64,000 nt of DNA from Nakamurella flava. GTDB taxonomy: Bacteria > Actinomycetota > Actinomycetes > Mycobacteriales > Nakamurellaceae. The stretch is from the NCBI RefSeq assembly GCF_005298075.1, contig NZ_SZZH01000003.1, positions 248,001 through 312,000 of the forward strand, read 5' to 3'. This document shows positions 34,879 through 42,472 of the stretch, piece by piece; position 1 is the stretch's first letter, and every line of letters starts with the position of its first letter. The position numbers and the translations under genes were made by a program. The notes beneath the pieces are model-generated. The model was not told the origin of the DNA and did no database searches. It worked only from the letters and a program-made list of their open reading frames with translations.

Positions 34879-35790
34879 TCAGCGGAACCAGGCGGTCGGC
34901 GTCCAGCGGGAACGGGTCGCGTGACCGTCCGGGTTCGGGGCCAGCACGCTGCCGGCCGACGGCGGCACCGTGCGGCGGGATGTCGTGCCGTAGCGGGCGA
35001 GCGGACCGACCAGTCGATCGAACAGGCCGGGCAGCACCCGGAACCCGAGGACGGCGAGGTGGTTGGTGAGGTTGACCGGTCGGTCCCGTCGGGGACGGCG
35101 CAGGAGCCCGGCGATCGCGGCCGCCGCCTTCTCCGGCTGGGCGATCGGCGGCGGCGGACGCCCCTCCCACCCGACGTAGTTCGCTGCCTGGGTGTAGGCC
35201 GGGGTGTTGACGCTGCCGGGGGAGAGCAGGCTGATCTCGATGCCCGCCCGGTCGCGGTACTCGATCTGCAGGGTGCGCACGAGCGCGTGCACGCCCCATT
35301 TGCCGACCACGTACGTCCCCATCGTCGGGACGACGATCTTGCCCAGCAGTGATCCGATCACCACCAACCGGCCCCGGCCGTGGTCCTCGAAGTGGGTGAG
35401 GGCGGCGCGGGCGACCCGGGCCGTGCCCAGCAGGTTGGTGGTGATGGCCCGCTCGAACACCTCGGCCGGCACGTCGGTGAAGCGTCCGTAGCCGACCGCC
35501 GCGGCGGTGTGCACCACCGCGTCGAGCCGGCCGAACCTCCTGGTCGCGGCCGTGAACAGCTCGGTGACGGCGTCGGCGTCGCTGACGTCCGTCGGCACGG
35601 TCAGCACGGTGGCTCCGGCGGACCGGCACTCGTCGGCGGCCTCCGTCAGCGGCTGGGGCGAACGGGCCGCGAGGACGAGATCCCAGCCGTCGCGGGCCAG
35701 CCGCGCGGCGGTGGCCCGGCCGATCCCGCTGGAGGCGCCGACGATCACGGCGACCGGTCGGGCCCGGTCGTGCGGTGCGGAATCGGTCAT
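34879..35790 (-). CDS. Short-chain dehydrogenase/reductase with basic C-terminal extension
   Basis: A 303-residue SDR. Cofactor motif GASSGIG near residue 17, catalytic Ser in VVIGSLLGK near residue 145, and YVVGKWG with Tyr/Lys near residue 160 are present. The usual NNAG is replaced by HTAAAVG, an unusual variant of the structural motif. About 60 residues past the standard SDR core form a Pro/Arg-rich extension (LRRPRRDRPVNLTN, ARYGTTSRRTVPP) resembling a membrane-associated group of SDRs. The ATG at 35790 is preferred over upstream options. Substrate unknown. Confidence 0.9.
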   Translation of the reverse strand: MTDSAPHDRARPVAVIVGASSGIGRATAARLARDGWDLVLAARSPQPLTEAADECRSAGATVLTVPTDVSDADAVTELFTAATRRFGRLDAVVHTAAAVGYGRFTDVPAEVFERAITTNLLGTARVARAALTHFEDHGRGRLVVIGSLLGKIVVPTMGTYVVGKWGVHALVRTLQIEYRDRAGIEISLLSPGSVNTPAYTQAANYVGWEGRPPPPIAQPEKAAAAIAGLLRRPRRDRPVNLTNHLAVLGFRVLPGLFDRLVGPLARYGTTSRRTVPPSAGSVLAPNPDGHATRSRWTPTAWFR

Positions 35791-35952
35791 GTCCGGCGAG
35801 TGCCCTGGTGGCGGGGGTGGCAATCGTCGGTGAAAGGCATACCGGTCTGTGTTGCCGGCCCCGGCCGGGGTAGTACAACGGCGCCGGGTATCGGCCCGGC
35901 GATCGGGGACAGGGGCGTCCGTGGGCGTCCCGTCGGCGAAGGGACGTGCACC

Positions 35953-36114
35953 ATGAGCGATCACGACGACCGTCTGGCCCGCTTGGAGGCGAAGGTCGAC
36001 GAACTGGCGCGCCGCGTCGACCAGCTGGGCAGCGGCGGCGCTGCGGCCGGGACCGTCAGCGATTTCGACGCGGAGAACGACACCAACCGCTTCCCGCCGA
36101 AGTCCGAGTTCTGA
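35953..36114 (+). CDS. 53-residue coiled-coil protein
   Basis: A tiny protein with heptad-like N terminus DDRLARLEAKVDELARRVDQL predicted to form a short coiled coil (stated here in part: DDRLARLEAKVDELARR), then Gly/Ala linker and an acidic end (DFDAENDTNRFPPKSEF). A ribosome site (GAAGGGACG) precedes the ATG. Similar small coiled-coil ORFs are common in actinobacteria but have no known function. The short length keeps confidence moderate. Confidence 0.7.
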   Translation: MSDHDDRLARLEAKVDELARRVDQLGSGGAAAGTVSDFDAENDTNRFPPKSEF

Positions 36115-36123
36115 CCACCCGGG

Positions 36124-36150
36124 CCGGGGACGATGTCCCGTCGTCCCCGG
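36124..36150. terminator. Bidirectional terminator between convergent genes
   Basis: Arms CCGGGGACGA and TCGTCCCCGG (10 bp, perfect) around a seven-base loop, between the stop of the coiled-coil gene and the end of the glycosyltransferase gene. Confidence 0.7.
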
Positions 36151-36176
36151 TCACCGACCACCCGGGCGTCCCCGGG

Positions 36177-38280
36177 TTACGAGCACTGCCACAGGCCGAA
36201 CCCGCTGGTCGTGGGCTTGCCGCGGCTCGATCCGAGGTCGGCCGCTGCGACGCGGGTCCCGCCGCCGCCCGACCCGGACTGCCCGTCCGACTCCCCCCAG
36301 GTCCCCAGTGACGTGCACGCCCGCTGCTCCACCGTGCGACGGACCGGGTCGTCGGCCGGGGCGCGATCCTGGACGACGAACAACCGGTTCCGGCCGGAGG
36401 CGATCATCGAGGCCAGATCCGCCTCGGTGAACACCGGCACCTGACCCGAGTAGCCGCCGTCGGTCAGCACGCTGTCCCCCGTCGCGTCGATGACAGCGGC
36501 CGAGATGGCCCAGGAGTCCGTCAGGAACAGAGGCCCACCGTTCTGCCCCCCACCGGCCGCGCGGGCGCGAGCGACCAGCGCGGCCTGCTCGGTCGACAGC
36601 GACCCGTGACCACCCCACAGCGCCGGCGGTGCCACCGTGAAGGGCGCGGTCACGGACGCGTCCTGACGGGTGCCGACCGAGGCGTCCCCGCCGCTGCCGT
36701 CCCGGGTGGGATCGACGATCTGCGCACTGAAGCAGGCCGGACCGGCCAACAGGGTCGCGGCGGCGACCACCGCGACGAACCGCCGACCGCGCGCCGATCG
36801 ATCGGCCGACGTCCGGACGGCCCGGTCCCGGACGGCGCCGATCAGGACGACCACGGTCCCGATCACCACGACCAGGGCGAACGGGATCAGCAGCACTGTG
36901 GGCAACCCGCCGGCCACCGCGAGCCATCCGGCCCACGCCGCCTGGACCAGCAGCAGTCCCGGCAGCACCATCCGCCGCGACAGCCGTGAGGAACGGGCCA
37001 GCCGCACGGCTCCGACGGCCCCGACCGCCGCCAGCAGGGACGCCGAGGGCGGCGACGTAGGCGGTGTGCGGGAGGTGCGCCGCCGACAGCACCACCACGG
37101 CGGTGACCAGCCACACCACCACGGCCACGAAAGTCGCGCGCCCCGCGCGATCCTCCCGGGTTGCATTCCGCCGGCGGGTCGCGGTCGGCCACCACCGCCA
37201 CGCGCCGAGGGTGATGCCGACGATCGCGACCGGGTACAGCCAGCCCACCTGGGTCAGGTAGGTCGGGTCGATGAGCTTGGTCGCCGACGACGCCGCCGCC
37301 CCGCCGAACCCACCGCCGGGAGCGGAGGTGGCGGCGGCGACGATGTCGTGCCCGGTGTTCGCCATCGCCGAGGTGGTGGCCGCAGTGTGGTGCACGTCCG
37401 TGGACCCGCCGCCGTGGGCCGTCGACACTGCACCGGGCCAGGCGCCGGGCAGGAAGCGGTCGAGACCGTTGTAGCCGAACACCATGGCGAACACGTTGTT
37501 GTCGGTCGAGCCGTCGACGTACGGGCGGTCGGCGGCCGGGACCAGCTGGACCACGGTGATCCAGGCGAGCGAGGTCGCGACCGCCGAACCGGCCAACGCG
37601 CCGGCCCGGACCAGGGTCCGCCCCCGCGCTCCTCCGTGGCTTGCCGCGCCGGAGCCGGCGACCAGCGTGGCCACGACGAGGGCCGGTAGGACGAACCAGG
37701 CCTGCAGCATCTTGGCCTGGAACCCGACCCCGACAAAGAGACCGGCCAGCAGCAGCGGCCACCATCGAGCGGTCAGGACGGCGCGCTGCCACCACAGGAA
37801 TGCCACGGCCAACGCCATCGTGAGCAGGCCGTCCTCCATCGGGTGCGCGAACATCGACACGAAGATCGGCGTCGTCGCCGCGGCTGCGGCAGCGAACAGA
37901 CCGACCGCCCGGCCGCCCCACCGCAGACCGATCAGCGCACAGGCCCAGACGGTGATCAGCCCCTCGATCACCTGGGGGAGGGCGACTGCCGAGGTGGAGA
38001 GACCGAACAGATGGATGCTGGCGGCCTGCGGGATCGCGAAGCCGCTGAGCTTGTCCAGGGTGACGGTGGCGCCCGGGTCGAAGGCGCCGAAGAGCAGGGC
38101 CTTCCACGACTGCGACATCGACCGGGCCGACGCCTCGTAGAAGGCGAAGTCGCCGCCGCGGGCCAGGTTCCAGGTGGTCAGGACGGCGGCGGTAGCCAGG
38201 ATCGCGACCAGCGCGAGACGGGCCCCCCGGGTCTCGTTCCGCCAACGGGGGAGTGCGGCGCTGTTCGACACGACGGTCAC
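36177..38280 (-). pseudogene. GT39-type (ArnT/PMT-like) membrane glycosyltransferase with a frameshift
   Basis: The start (GTG 38280) gives an N-terminal portion with family segments DFAFYEASARSMSQSW, DKLSGFAIPQAASIH and several membrane helices, up to HTAYVAALG. From about 37050 the same-family sequence continues only in the frame shifted by one base (SLLAAVGAVGAVRLARS onwards), through TDSWAISAAVIDATG to the stop at 36177. The joined product would be about 700 residues, normal for actinobacterial GT39 family proteins that transfer sugars from polyprenyl-phosphate donors on the outer face of the membrane. The shift equals one extra base or two missing bases at about 37036-37055. It is a broken gene or a sequencing error; no slippery site is obvious. 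Confidence 0.8.
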
Positions 38281-38480
38281 CGTCGGTCATCGACGTGCGG
38301 GATCGATGTGCGCGGGAACGGAGACGTCTGTCGTCCGGCCCCTCAGCGGGATTTCCCGGCCGGGGCGGTGCGAACCGCCGGGTCGGGCCGGGGACACTGT
38401 CAGGCGGCCGGCTTCGTCGGCCCGGACCCTCGGGGTGCGATCACGAGGCCCGACGGGACGACAGGGAGTCAGCAGCGACC

Positions 38481-38915
38481 ATGGCCATGCCGCATCGGGA
38501 GGAACTGCCCGGTCCGTCCGCCGGGGTCCGTCACGACCCCCGGGCCGTGGCGGCGATCGTCGTCGGCGGCGCCCTGGGCACGCTCGCCCGGGCCGCGCTC
38601 GGTCAGGCGTGGACGCACGACCCGACCACCTGGCCCTGGGCGACGTTCGTCGTGAACCTGGTGGCCGCCGCCGTGCTCGGCTGGACGGTCACCTGGCTGG
38701 CGGTGCACCGGCCCCGGTCGAAGTACCGGCGGCCGCTGATCGGGACCGGACTGTGCGGCGGGCTGTCCACCTTCTCGACCATGCAGCTGGAGATCGTGCG
38801 GATGCTGCAGGCCCACGCCGTGCTGCTCGCCGTCGGGTACACCCTGGTGAGCATCGCCACCGGCGTGGCCGCTGCCCAGCTCGGTACCACCCTGGCCCGG
38901 CGGGGCGCCCGATGA
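38481..38915 (+). CDS. crcB: Fluoride channel CrcB, subunit 1
   Basis: A 144-residue Fluc/CrcB protein with four helices. Core motifs: GGALGTLARAALG, WPWATFVVNLVAA with the Asn that lines the pore, and GLCGGLSTFSTMQLE with the central Thr-Phe-Ser. The second gene follows with a four-base overlap, forming a pair that makes a heterodimeric dual-topology channel in many Gram-positive bacteria. It exports fluoride. No fluoride riboswitch is seen upstream. Confidence 0.95.
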   Translation: MAMPHREELPGPSAGVRHDPRAVAAIVVGGALGTLARAALGQAWTHDPTTWPWATFVVNLVAAAVLGWTVTWLAVHRPRSKYRRPLIGTGLCGGLSTFSTMQLEIVRMLQAHAVLLAVGYTLVSIATGVAAAQLGTTLARRGAR

Positions 38916-39280
38916 CGGCGCTGCTGTGGGCGGGCGTCGTCGTCCTCGGCGGGTTCGGGTCGTTCCTGCGCTACTGGGTGGATGCGCAGGTCAGCCACCG
39001 GTTCGGCCGCACCTTCCCCTGGGGGATCCTCGTCATCAATGTCAGCGGGGCGTTCGCACTCGGGGTGGTGACCGGGTTGGCGTTGGCGCCGGACGTGGCC
39101 CTGCTGGCCGGGACGGCCACCGTCGGCGCCTACACCACGTTCTCGACCTGGGTGCTCGACACCCAGCGGTTGGCGGAGGAGCGCGCCTGGCGCGCGGCGG
39201 TCGCCAACCTCGTCGTCAGCACGGTGCTCGGCCTGGCCGCCGTCGCCGGGGGGCTGGCCGTGGGCGGCCTGTTCGCCTGA
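38912..39280 (+). CDS. crcB: Fluoride channel CrcB, subunit 2
   Basis: A 122-residue CrcB protein. Motifs: GGFGSFLRYWVDAQ, FPWGILVINVSGAFALG and TVGAYTTFSTWVLDTQ. Overlap ATGA with subunit 1 indicates coupled translation and a likely 1:1 heterodimer of opposite topologies. Function as in the first subunit. Confidence 0.95.
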   Translation: MTALLWAGVVVLGGFGSFLRYWVDAQVSHRFGRTFPWGILVINVSGAFALGVVTGLALAPDVALLAGTATVGAYTTFSTWVLDTQRLAEERAWRAAVANLVVSTVLGLAAVAGGLAVGGLFA

Positions 39281-39379
39281 CCCGATCCGGCTCGAAGCGG
39301 GGCAGAACGCTCGGTTGAGCCCCGACGCCTGCGGGCACCACCACGACGTCGCCTGGTCACCCAACAGCGGGACCGTGCG

Positions 39380-40504
39380 GTGACGGTAGTCCCGAGGAGC
39401 ACCACCATTCCCGCTTCGTCGTCCCCCGATCCGGAGCACCCGGCCAAGCCCGACGCTCCCACCCAGCTGACCAGACGGTCCTGGACCTTCATCCTGCGCA
39501 AGACGCTGCGGGAGTTCAGCGACGACCAGTGCACCGACCTGGCCGCCGCTCTCACCTACTACGCCGTCCTCGCCCTCTTCCCAGCGCTGCTCGCGCTGGT
39601 GTCACTGCTCGGACTGTTCGGCCGGCAGGGCAACACCGACGAGCTGTTGAGCGCGCTGTCCGACGTCGGGGCCGGGTCGATCGTCGACACCGTCCGCGGC
39701 CCGCTGGAGCAACTGACCTCCTCGGCCGCTACCGGCTTCGCCCTGGTCATCGGCCTCGGCGGGGCGCTGTGGTCGGCGTCCGGATACGTCGGCGCCTTCG
39801 GCCGGGCCATGAACCGGATCTACGAGATCGACGAGGGCCGGCCGTTCTGGAAGCTGCGCCCGCTGATGCTGGTCATCACGCTGGCCGCGGTCATCCTGGC
39901 CGCGCTGGTCGCGGTCGGTCTGGTGGTGTCCGGGCCGGTGGCGCAGAGCGTCGGTGACCTCATCGGTCTCGGATCCACCGCGGTCACCGTCTGGAGCATC
40001 GCCAAGTGGCCGGTGCTGCTGGTGCTCGCCGCCCTGGCCGTGGCGATCCTGTACTACGCGACACCGAACGTGCGGCAGCCGAAGTTCCGCTGGCTCTCTG
40101 TCGGCGCCGCGGTAGCCATCGTGACCTGGGTCGTCGCCTCCGCGCTGTTCGGTCTCTACGTCGCCAACTTCGCCGATTACAACAAGACGTACGGCTCGCT
40201 GGCCGGCGTCATCATCTTCCTGCTCTGGTTGTGGCTGACCAATCTCGCCCTGCTGTTCGGCGCGGAACTGGACGCCGAGATGGAGCGGGGCCGCCAGCTG
40301 CAGGCCGGGATCGCCGCCGAGGACGAGATCCAGCTGCCCGCCCGGGACACCCGGGTGATCGAGAAGAACGACGCCAAGGACGAGCAGGACGCCGCCCGGG
40401 CCCGCGCCCTGCGCCACACCGCCGGCCGGTCCGACGACCCGTCCGAGGTCCCGGCGACCACCGGCACACCAGGCCCGAACACCGACGAAGGGAACGCACG
40501 ATGA
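39380..40504 (+). CDS. YihY/BrkB family inner membrane protein
   Basis: A 374-residue protein with about six hydrophobic helices and the family segments LAAALTYYAVLALFPALLALVS near residue 54, GALWSASGYVGAFGRAMNRIY near residue 130, and YVANFADYNKTYGSLAGVI near residue 250. It ends in an Arg/Glu-rich cytoplasmic tail of about 80 residues. It is commonly called a ribonuclease BN or virulence-factor BrkB homologue, but its function is unclear; RNase BN is a different protein. The stop overlaps the start of the dehydrogenase gene by four bases (ATGA). Confidence 0.92.
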   Translation: MTVVPRSTTIPASSSPDPEHPAKPDAPTQLTRRSWTFILRKTLREFSDDQCTDLAAALTYYAVLALFPALLALVSLLGLFGRQGNTDELLSALSDVGAGSIVDTVRGPLEQLTSSAATGFALVIGLGGALWSASGYVGAFGRAMNRIYEIDEGRPFWKLRPLMLVITLAAVILAALVAVGLVVSGPVAQSVGDLIGLGSTAVTVWSIAKWPVLLVLAALAVAILYYATPNVRQPKFRWLSVGAAVAIVTWVVASALFGLYVANFADYNKTYGSLAGVIIFLLWLWLTNLALLFGAELDAEMERGRQLQAGIAAEDEIQLPARDTRVIEKNDAKDEQDAARARALRHTAGRSDDPSEVPATTGTPGPNTDEGNAR

Positions 40505-41697
40505 AGGCAGTGACCTGGCAGGGCAAGCGGGACATGCAGGTCAAGGAGGTCCCGGACCCGCAGATCGTCGAGCCCACCGATGCGATCGTGAAGATCACCT
40601 CGACCGCGATCTGCGGTTCCGACCTGCACCTGTACGAGCTGCTCGGGCCGTACATGACGGCCGGCGACATCGTGGGGCACGAGCCGATGGGCGTCGTCGA
40701 GCAGGTCGGCAGCGCCGTCGACAACCTGCAACCCGGCGACCGGGTGGTGATCCCGTTCAACATCTCCTGCGGCCGCTGCTGGATGTGTACCCGGGGTCTG
40801 CAGTCGCAGTGCGAGACGACGCAGGTGCACGAGTACGCCAAGGGCGCCGCCCTGTTCGGGTACTCCAAGCTGTACGGCTCGGTGCCCGGTGGGCAGGCCG
40901 AGTACCTAAGGGTCCCGCAGGCCCAGTACGGACCGGTCAAGGTCAGTGCCGAGGGTCCGGACGATCGCTTCCTGTTCCTGTCGGACATCCTGCCCACCGC
41001 CTGGCAGGGCGTGCAGTACGCCGACGTGCCGGAGGGTGGGACTCTCGCCGTCCTGGGTCTCGGCCCGGTCGGCCAGTTCGCCGCCCGCATCGGCCGGCAC
41101 CTGGGGTACCGGACCATCGGTATCGACCCGGTGCCCGAGCGGCGGGCGATGGCCGCCCGCCACGGCGTCGAGGTGCTGGACGCCGGCCCGAAGGACATCA
41201 CCAGCGGCGCGGCCATCGGTGATCTGCTCCGGCAGGTGACCGACGGGCGGGGGGCCGACGGCGTCGTCGATGCGGTCGGCATGGAGGCCCACGGCAACCG
41301 CTCGGCCAAGATCGCCGCCTCGGTGACCGGGTTCCTGCCGGACGCGGTGGCCCGGAAGGCCATGGAGACCATCGGCGTCGATTCGCTGACCGCGCTGTAC
41401 GGGGCGCTCGACGGCGTCCGGCGCGGTGGCACGGTCTCGCTGTCCGGCGTCTACGGGGGGTCCGCCGACCCGCTGCCGATGATGGACATGTTCGACAAGC
41501 AGGTGACGATGCGGATGGGGCAGTGCAACGTCCGCCGCTGGATCGACGACCTGTCGCCGTTGGTGAACGACCCGTCCGACCCGCTGGGCACGCTGGACCT
41601 GGTCACCCACCGGGTGCCGCTGGACCAGGCGCCGGAGCTGTACAAGACGTTCCAGGCCAAGGAGGACGGCTGCATCAAGGTGGTCCTCGAACCCTGA
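40501..41697 (+). CDS. Zinc-dependent alcohol dehydrogenase (formaldehyde-dehydrogenase-like)
   Basis: A 398-residue medium-chain dehydrogenase. Catalytic zinc Cys in TAICGSDLH near residue 38 and His in GHEPMG near residue 60; structural zinc cysteines CGRCWMCTRGLQSQC near residue 90. Cofactor loop LGLGPVGQF near residue 185, followed by GIDPVPER, an acidic NAD+-type binding site. The 100-residue insertion MEAHGN...MFDKQVTMRMGQ is characteristic of glutathione-independent formaldehyde-dehydrogenase-like proteins often annotated 'alcohol dehydrogenase'. Coupled by ATGA overlap to the BrkB-family membrane protein, an odd pair. Substrate unproven. Confidence 0.92.
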   Translation: MKAVTWQGKRDMQVKEVPDPQIVEPTDAIVKITSTAICGSDLHLYELLGPYMTAGDIVGHEPMGVVEQVGSAVDNLQPGDRVVIPFNISCGRCWMCTRGLQSQCETTQVHEYAKGAALFGYSKLYGSVPGGQAEYLRVPQAQYGPVKVSAEGPDDRFLFLSDILPTAWQGVQYADVPEGGTLAVLGLGPVGQFAARIGRHLGYRTIGIDPVPERRAMAARHGVEVLDAGPKDITSGAAIGDLLRQVTDGRGADGVVDAVGMEAHGNRSAKIAASVTGFLPDAVARKAMETIGVDSLTALYGALDGVRRGGTVSLSGVYGGSADPLPMMDMFDKQVTMRMGQCNVRRWIDDLSPLVNDPSDPLGTLDLVTHRVPLDQAPELYKTFQAKEDGCIKVVLEP

Positions 41698-41719
41698 TCC
41701 TCGGCTTCCGTCACTTCGA

Positions 41720-41762
41720 TCACCCCGTTCGTCGGCCCGTTCCGGGTCGGTGGACGGGGTGA
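41720..41762 (+). terminator. Terminator hairpin after the dehydrogenase gene
   Basis: Arms TCACCCCGTTC and GGACGGGGTGA pair at 10 of 11 positions (one G-T), with further weak pairs inside. It lies 22 bases after the stop. Confidence 0.65.
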
Positions 41763-41789
41763 CTCGTCTCTCAACCTCCCCGGCAGATA

Positions 41790-41804
41790 TTTCGCTTGAC
41801 GAAA
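41790..41804. promoter_or_regulatory. Putative MarR operator 1
   Basis: A 15-base palindrome with TTTCG and CGAAA arms around CTTGA, about 78 bases before the MarR start. A second palindrome follows at 41841-41853, with 36 bases between. Confidence 0.55.
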
Positions 41805-41840
41805 CGTTCTGTCAGGTACATGCTTGCCACCAGCAACCAA

Positions 41841-41853
41841 TTGCGTGACGCAA
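41841..41853. promoter_or_regulatory. Putative MarR operator 2
   Basis: A 13-base palindrome TTGCG-TGA-CGCAA, about 29 bases before the MarR start. Both palindromes share the (T)TG(A/C)CG-type core, compatible with one regulator binding in tandem. Confidence 0.55.
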
Positions 41854-41881
41854 GCAAGTAATGAGTGAGTAAAGGAGGGCG

Positions 41882-42472
41882 ATGAGTCTCATCGCCGACG
41901 GGGTGGACGTCGATCCCACCTCCCCGGGTCAGGTCTCGGCGGCGGTCGCCACCGAGGTCCTCGCCCTGGTCCGCATCTTCGGCGGCATCAAGGCCCGGGT
42001 GGCCACCGGCCCCGAGTCGGACCACTTCCCGTCCGTGCTGCTCGGCAAGCTGGCCCACTTCGGCCCCAGCCGGGCCAGTGACCTGGCCGAGCACCTGTGC
42101 GCCGACCCGTCCACGGTCTCCCGGCAGGTCGCCACCCTCGTCAGGTCCGGGCTGGTGGAACGCCGGGCCGATCCCGACGACGGCCGCGCCTCGATCCTCG
42201 TCCTCACCGACGTGGGCCGTACCCGGGCGCAGGAGAACGCCGCGCGCCGCGGTCATGCCGCCGCCCCGGTCCTCGAGGACTGGACCACCGAGGACCGCGC
42301 CACGTTCCTCGGCCTGCTCCGCCGCTACACCGTCGGGGTGGAGACCCACCGCGACGAGATCATCCGCCGGATGCTCGACCCGGATTCCGGGCCGCACGCC
42401 ACCGACTCCCCGTCCCCCCGCCCGGCCGACGCCGTCCCGGCATCCACCTCCGCACAGAAAGCAGGTGCCTGA
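41882..42472 (+). CDS. MarR family regulator of the DHA2 transporter operon
   Basis: A 196-residue MarR protein with HTH segment ASDLAEHLCADPSTVSRQVA and basic wing RADPDDGRASILVL. Excellent ribosome site TAAAGGAGGGCG. A Pro/Ala-rich tail of about 40 residues follows the domain. Its TGA shares bases with the next ATG (TGATG), so it is co-translated with the DHA2 transporter it probably represses, using the palindromes upstream. Confidence 0.92.
   Translation: MSLIADGVDVDPTSPGQVSAAVATEVLALVRIFGGIKARVATGPESDHFPSVLLGKLAHFGPSRASDLAEHLCADPSTVSRQVATLVRSGLVERRADPDDGRASILVLTDVGRTRAQENAARRGHAAAPVLEDWTTEDRATFLGLLRRYTVGVETHRDEIIRRMLDPDSGPHATDSPSPRPADAVPASTSAQKAGA

Noticed and set aside
38281-38480. Fluoride riboswitch before crcB
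   Set aside because: The leader was read for the conserved fluoride-aptamer pseudoknot segments and none was found.
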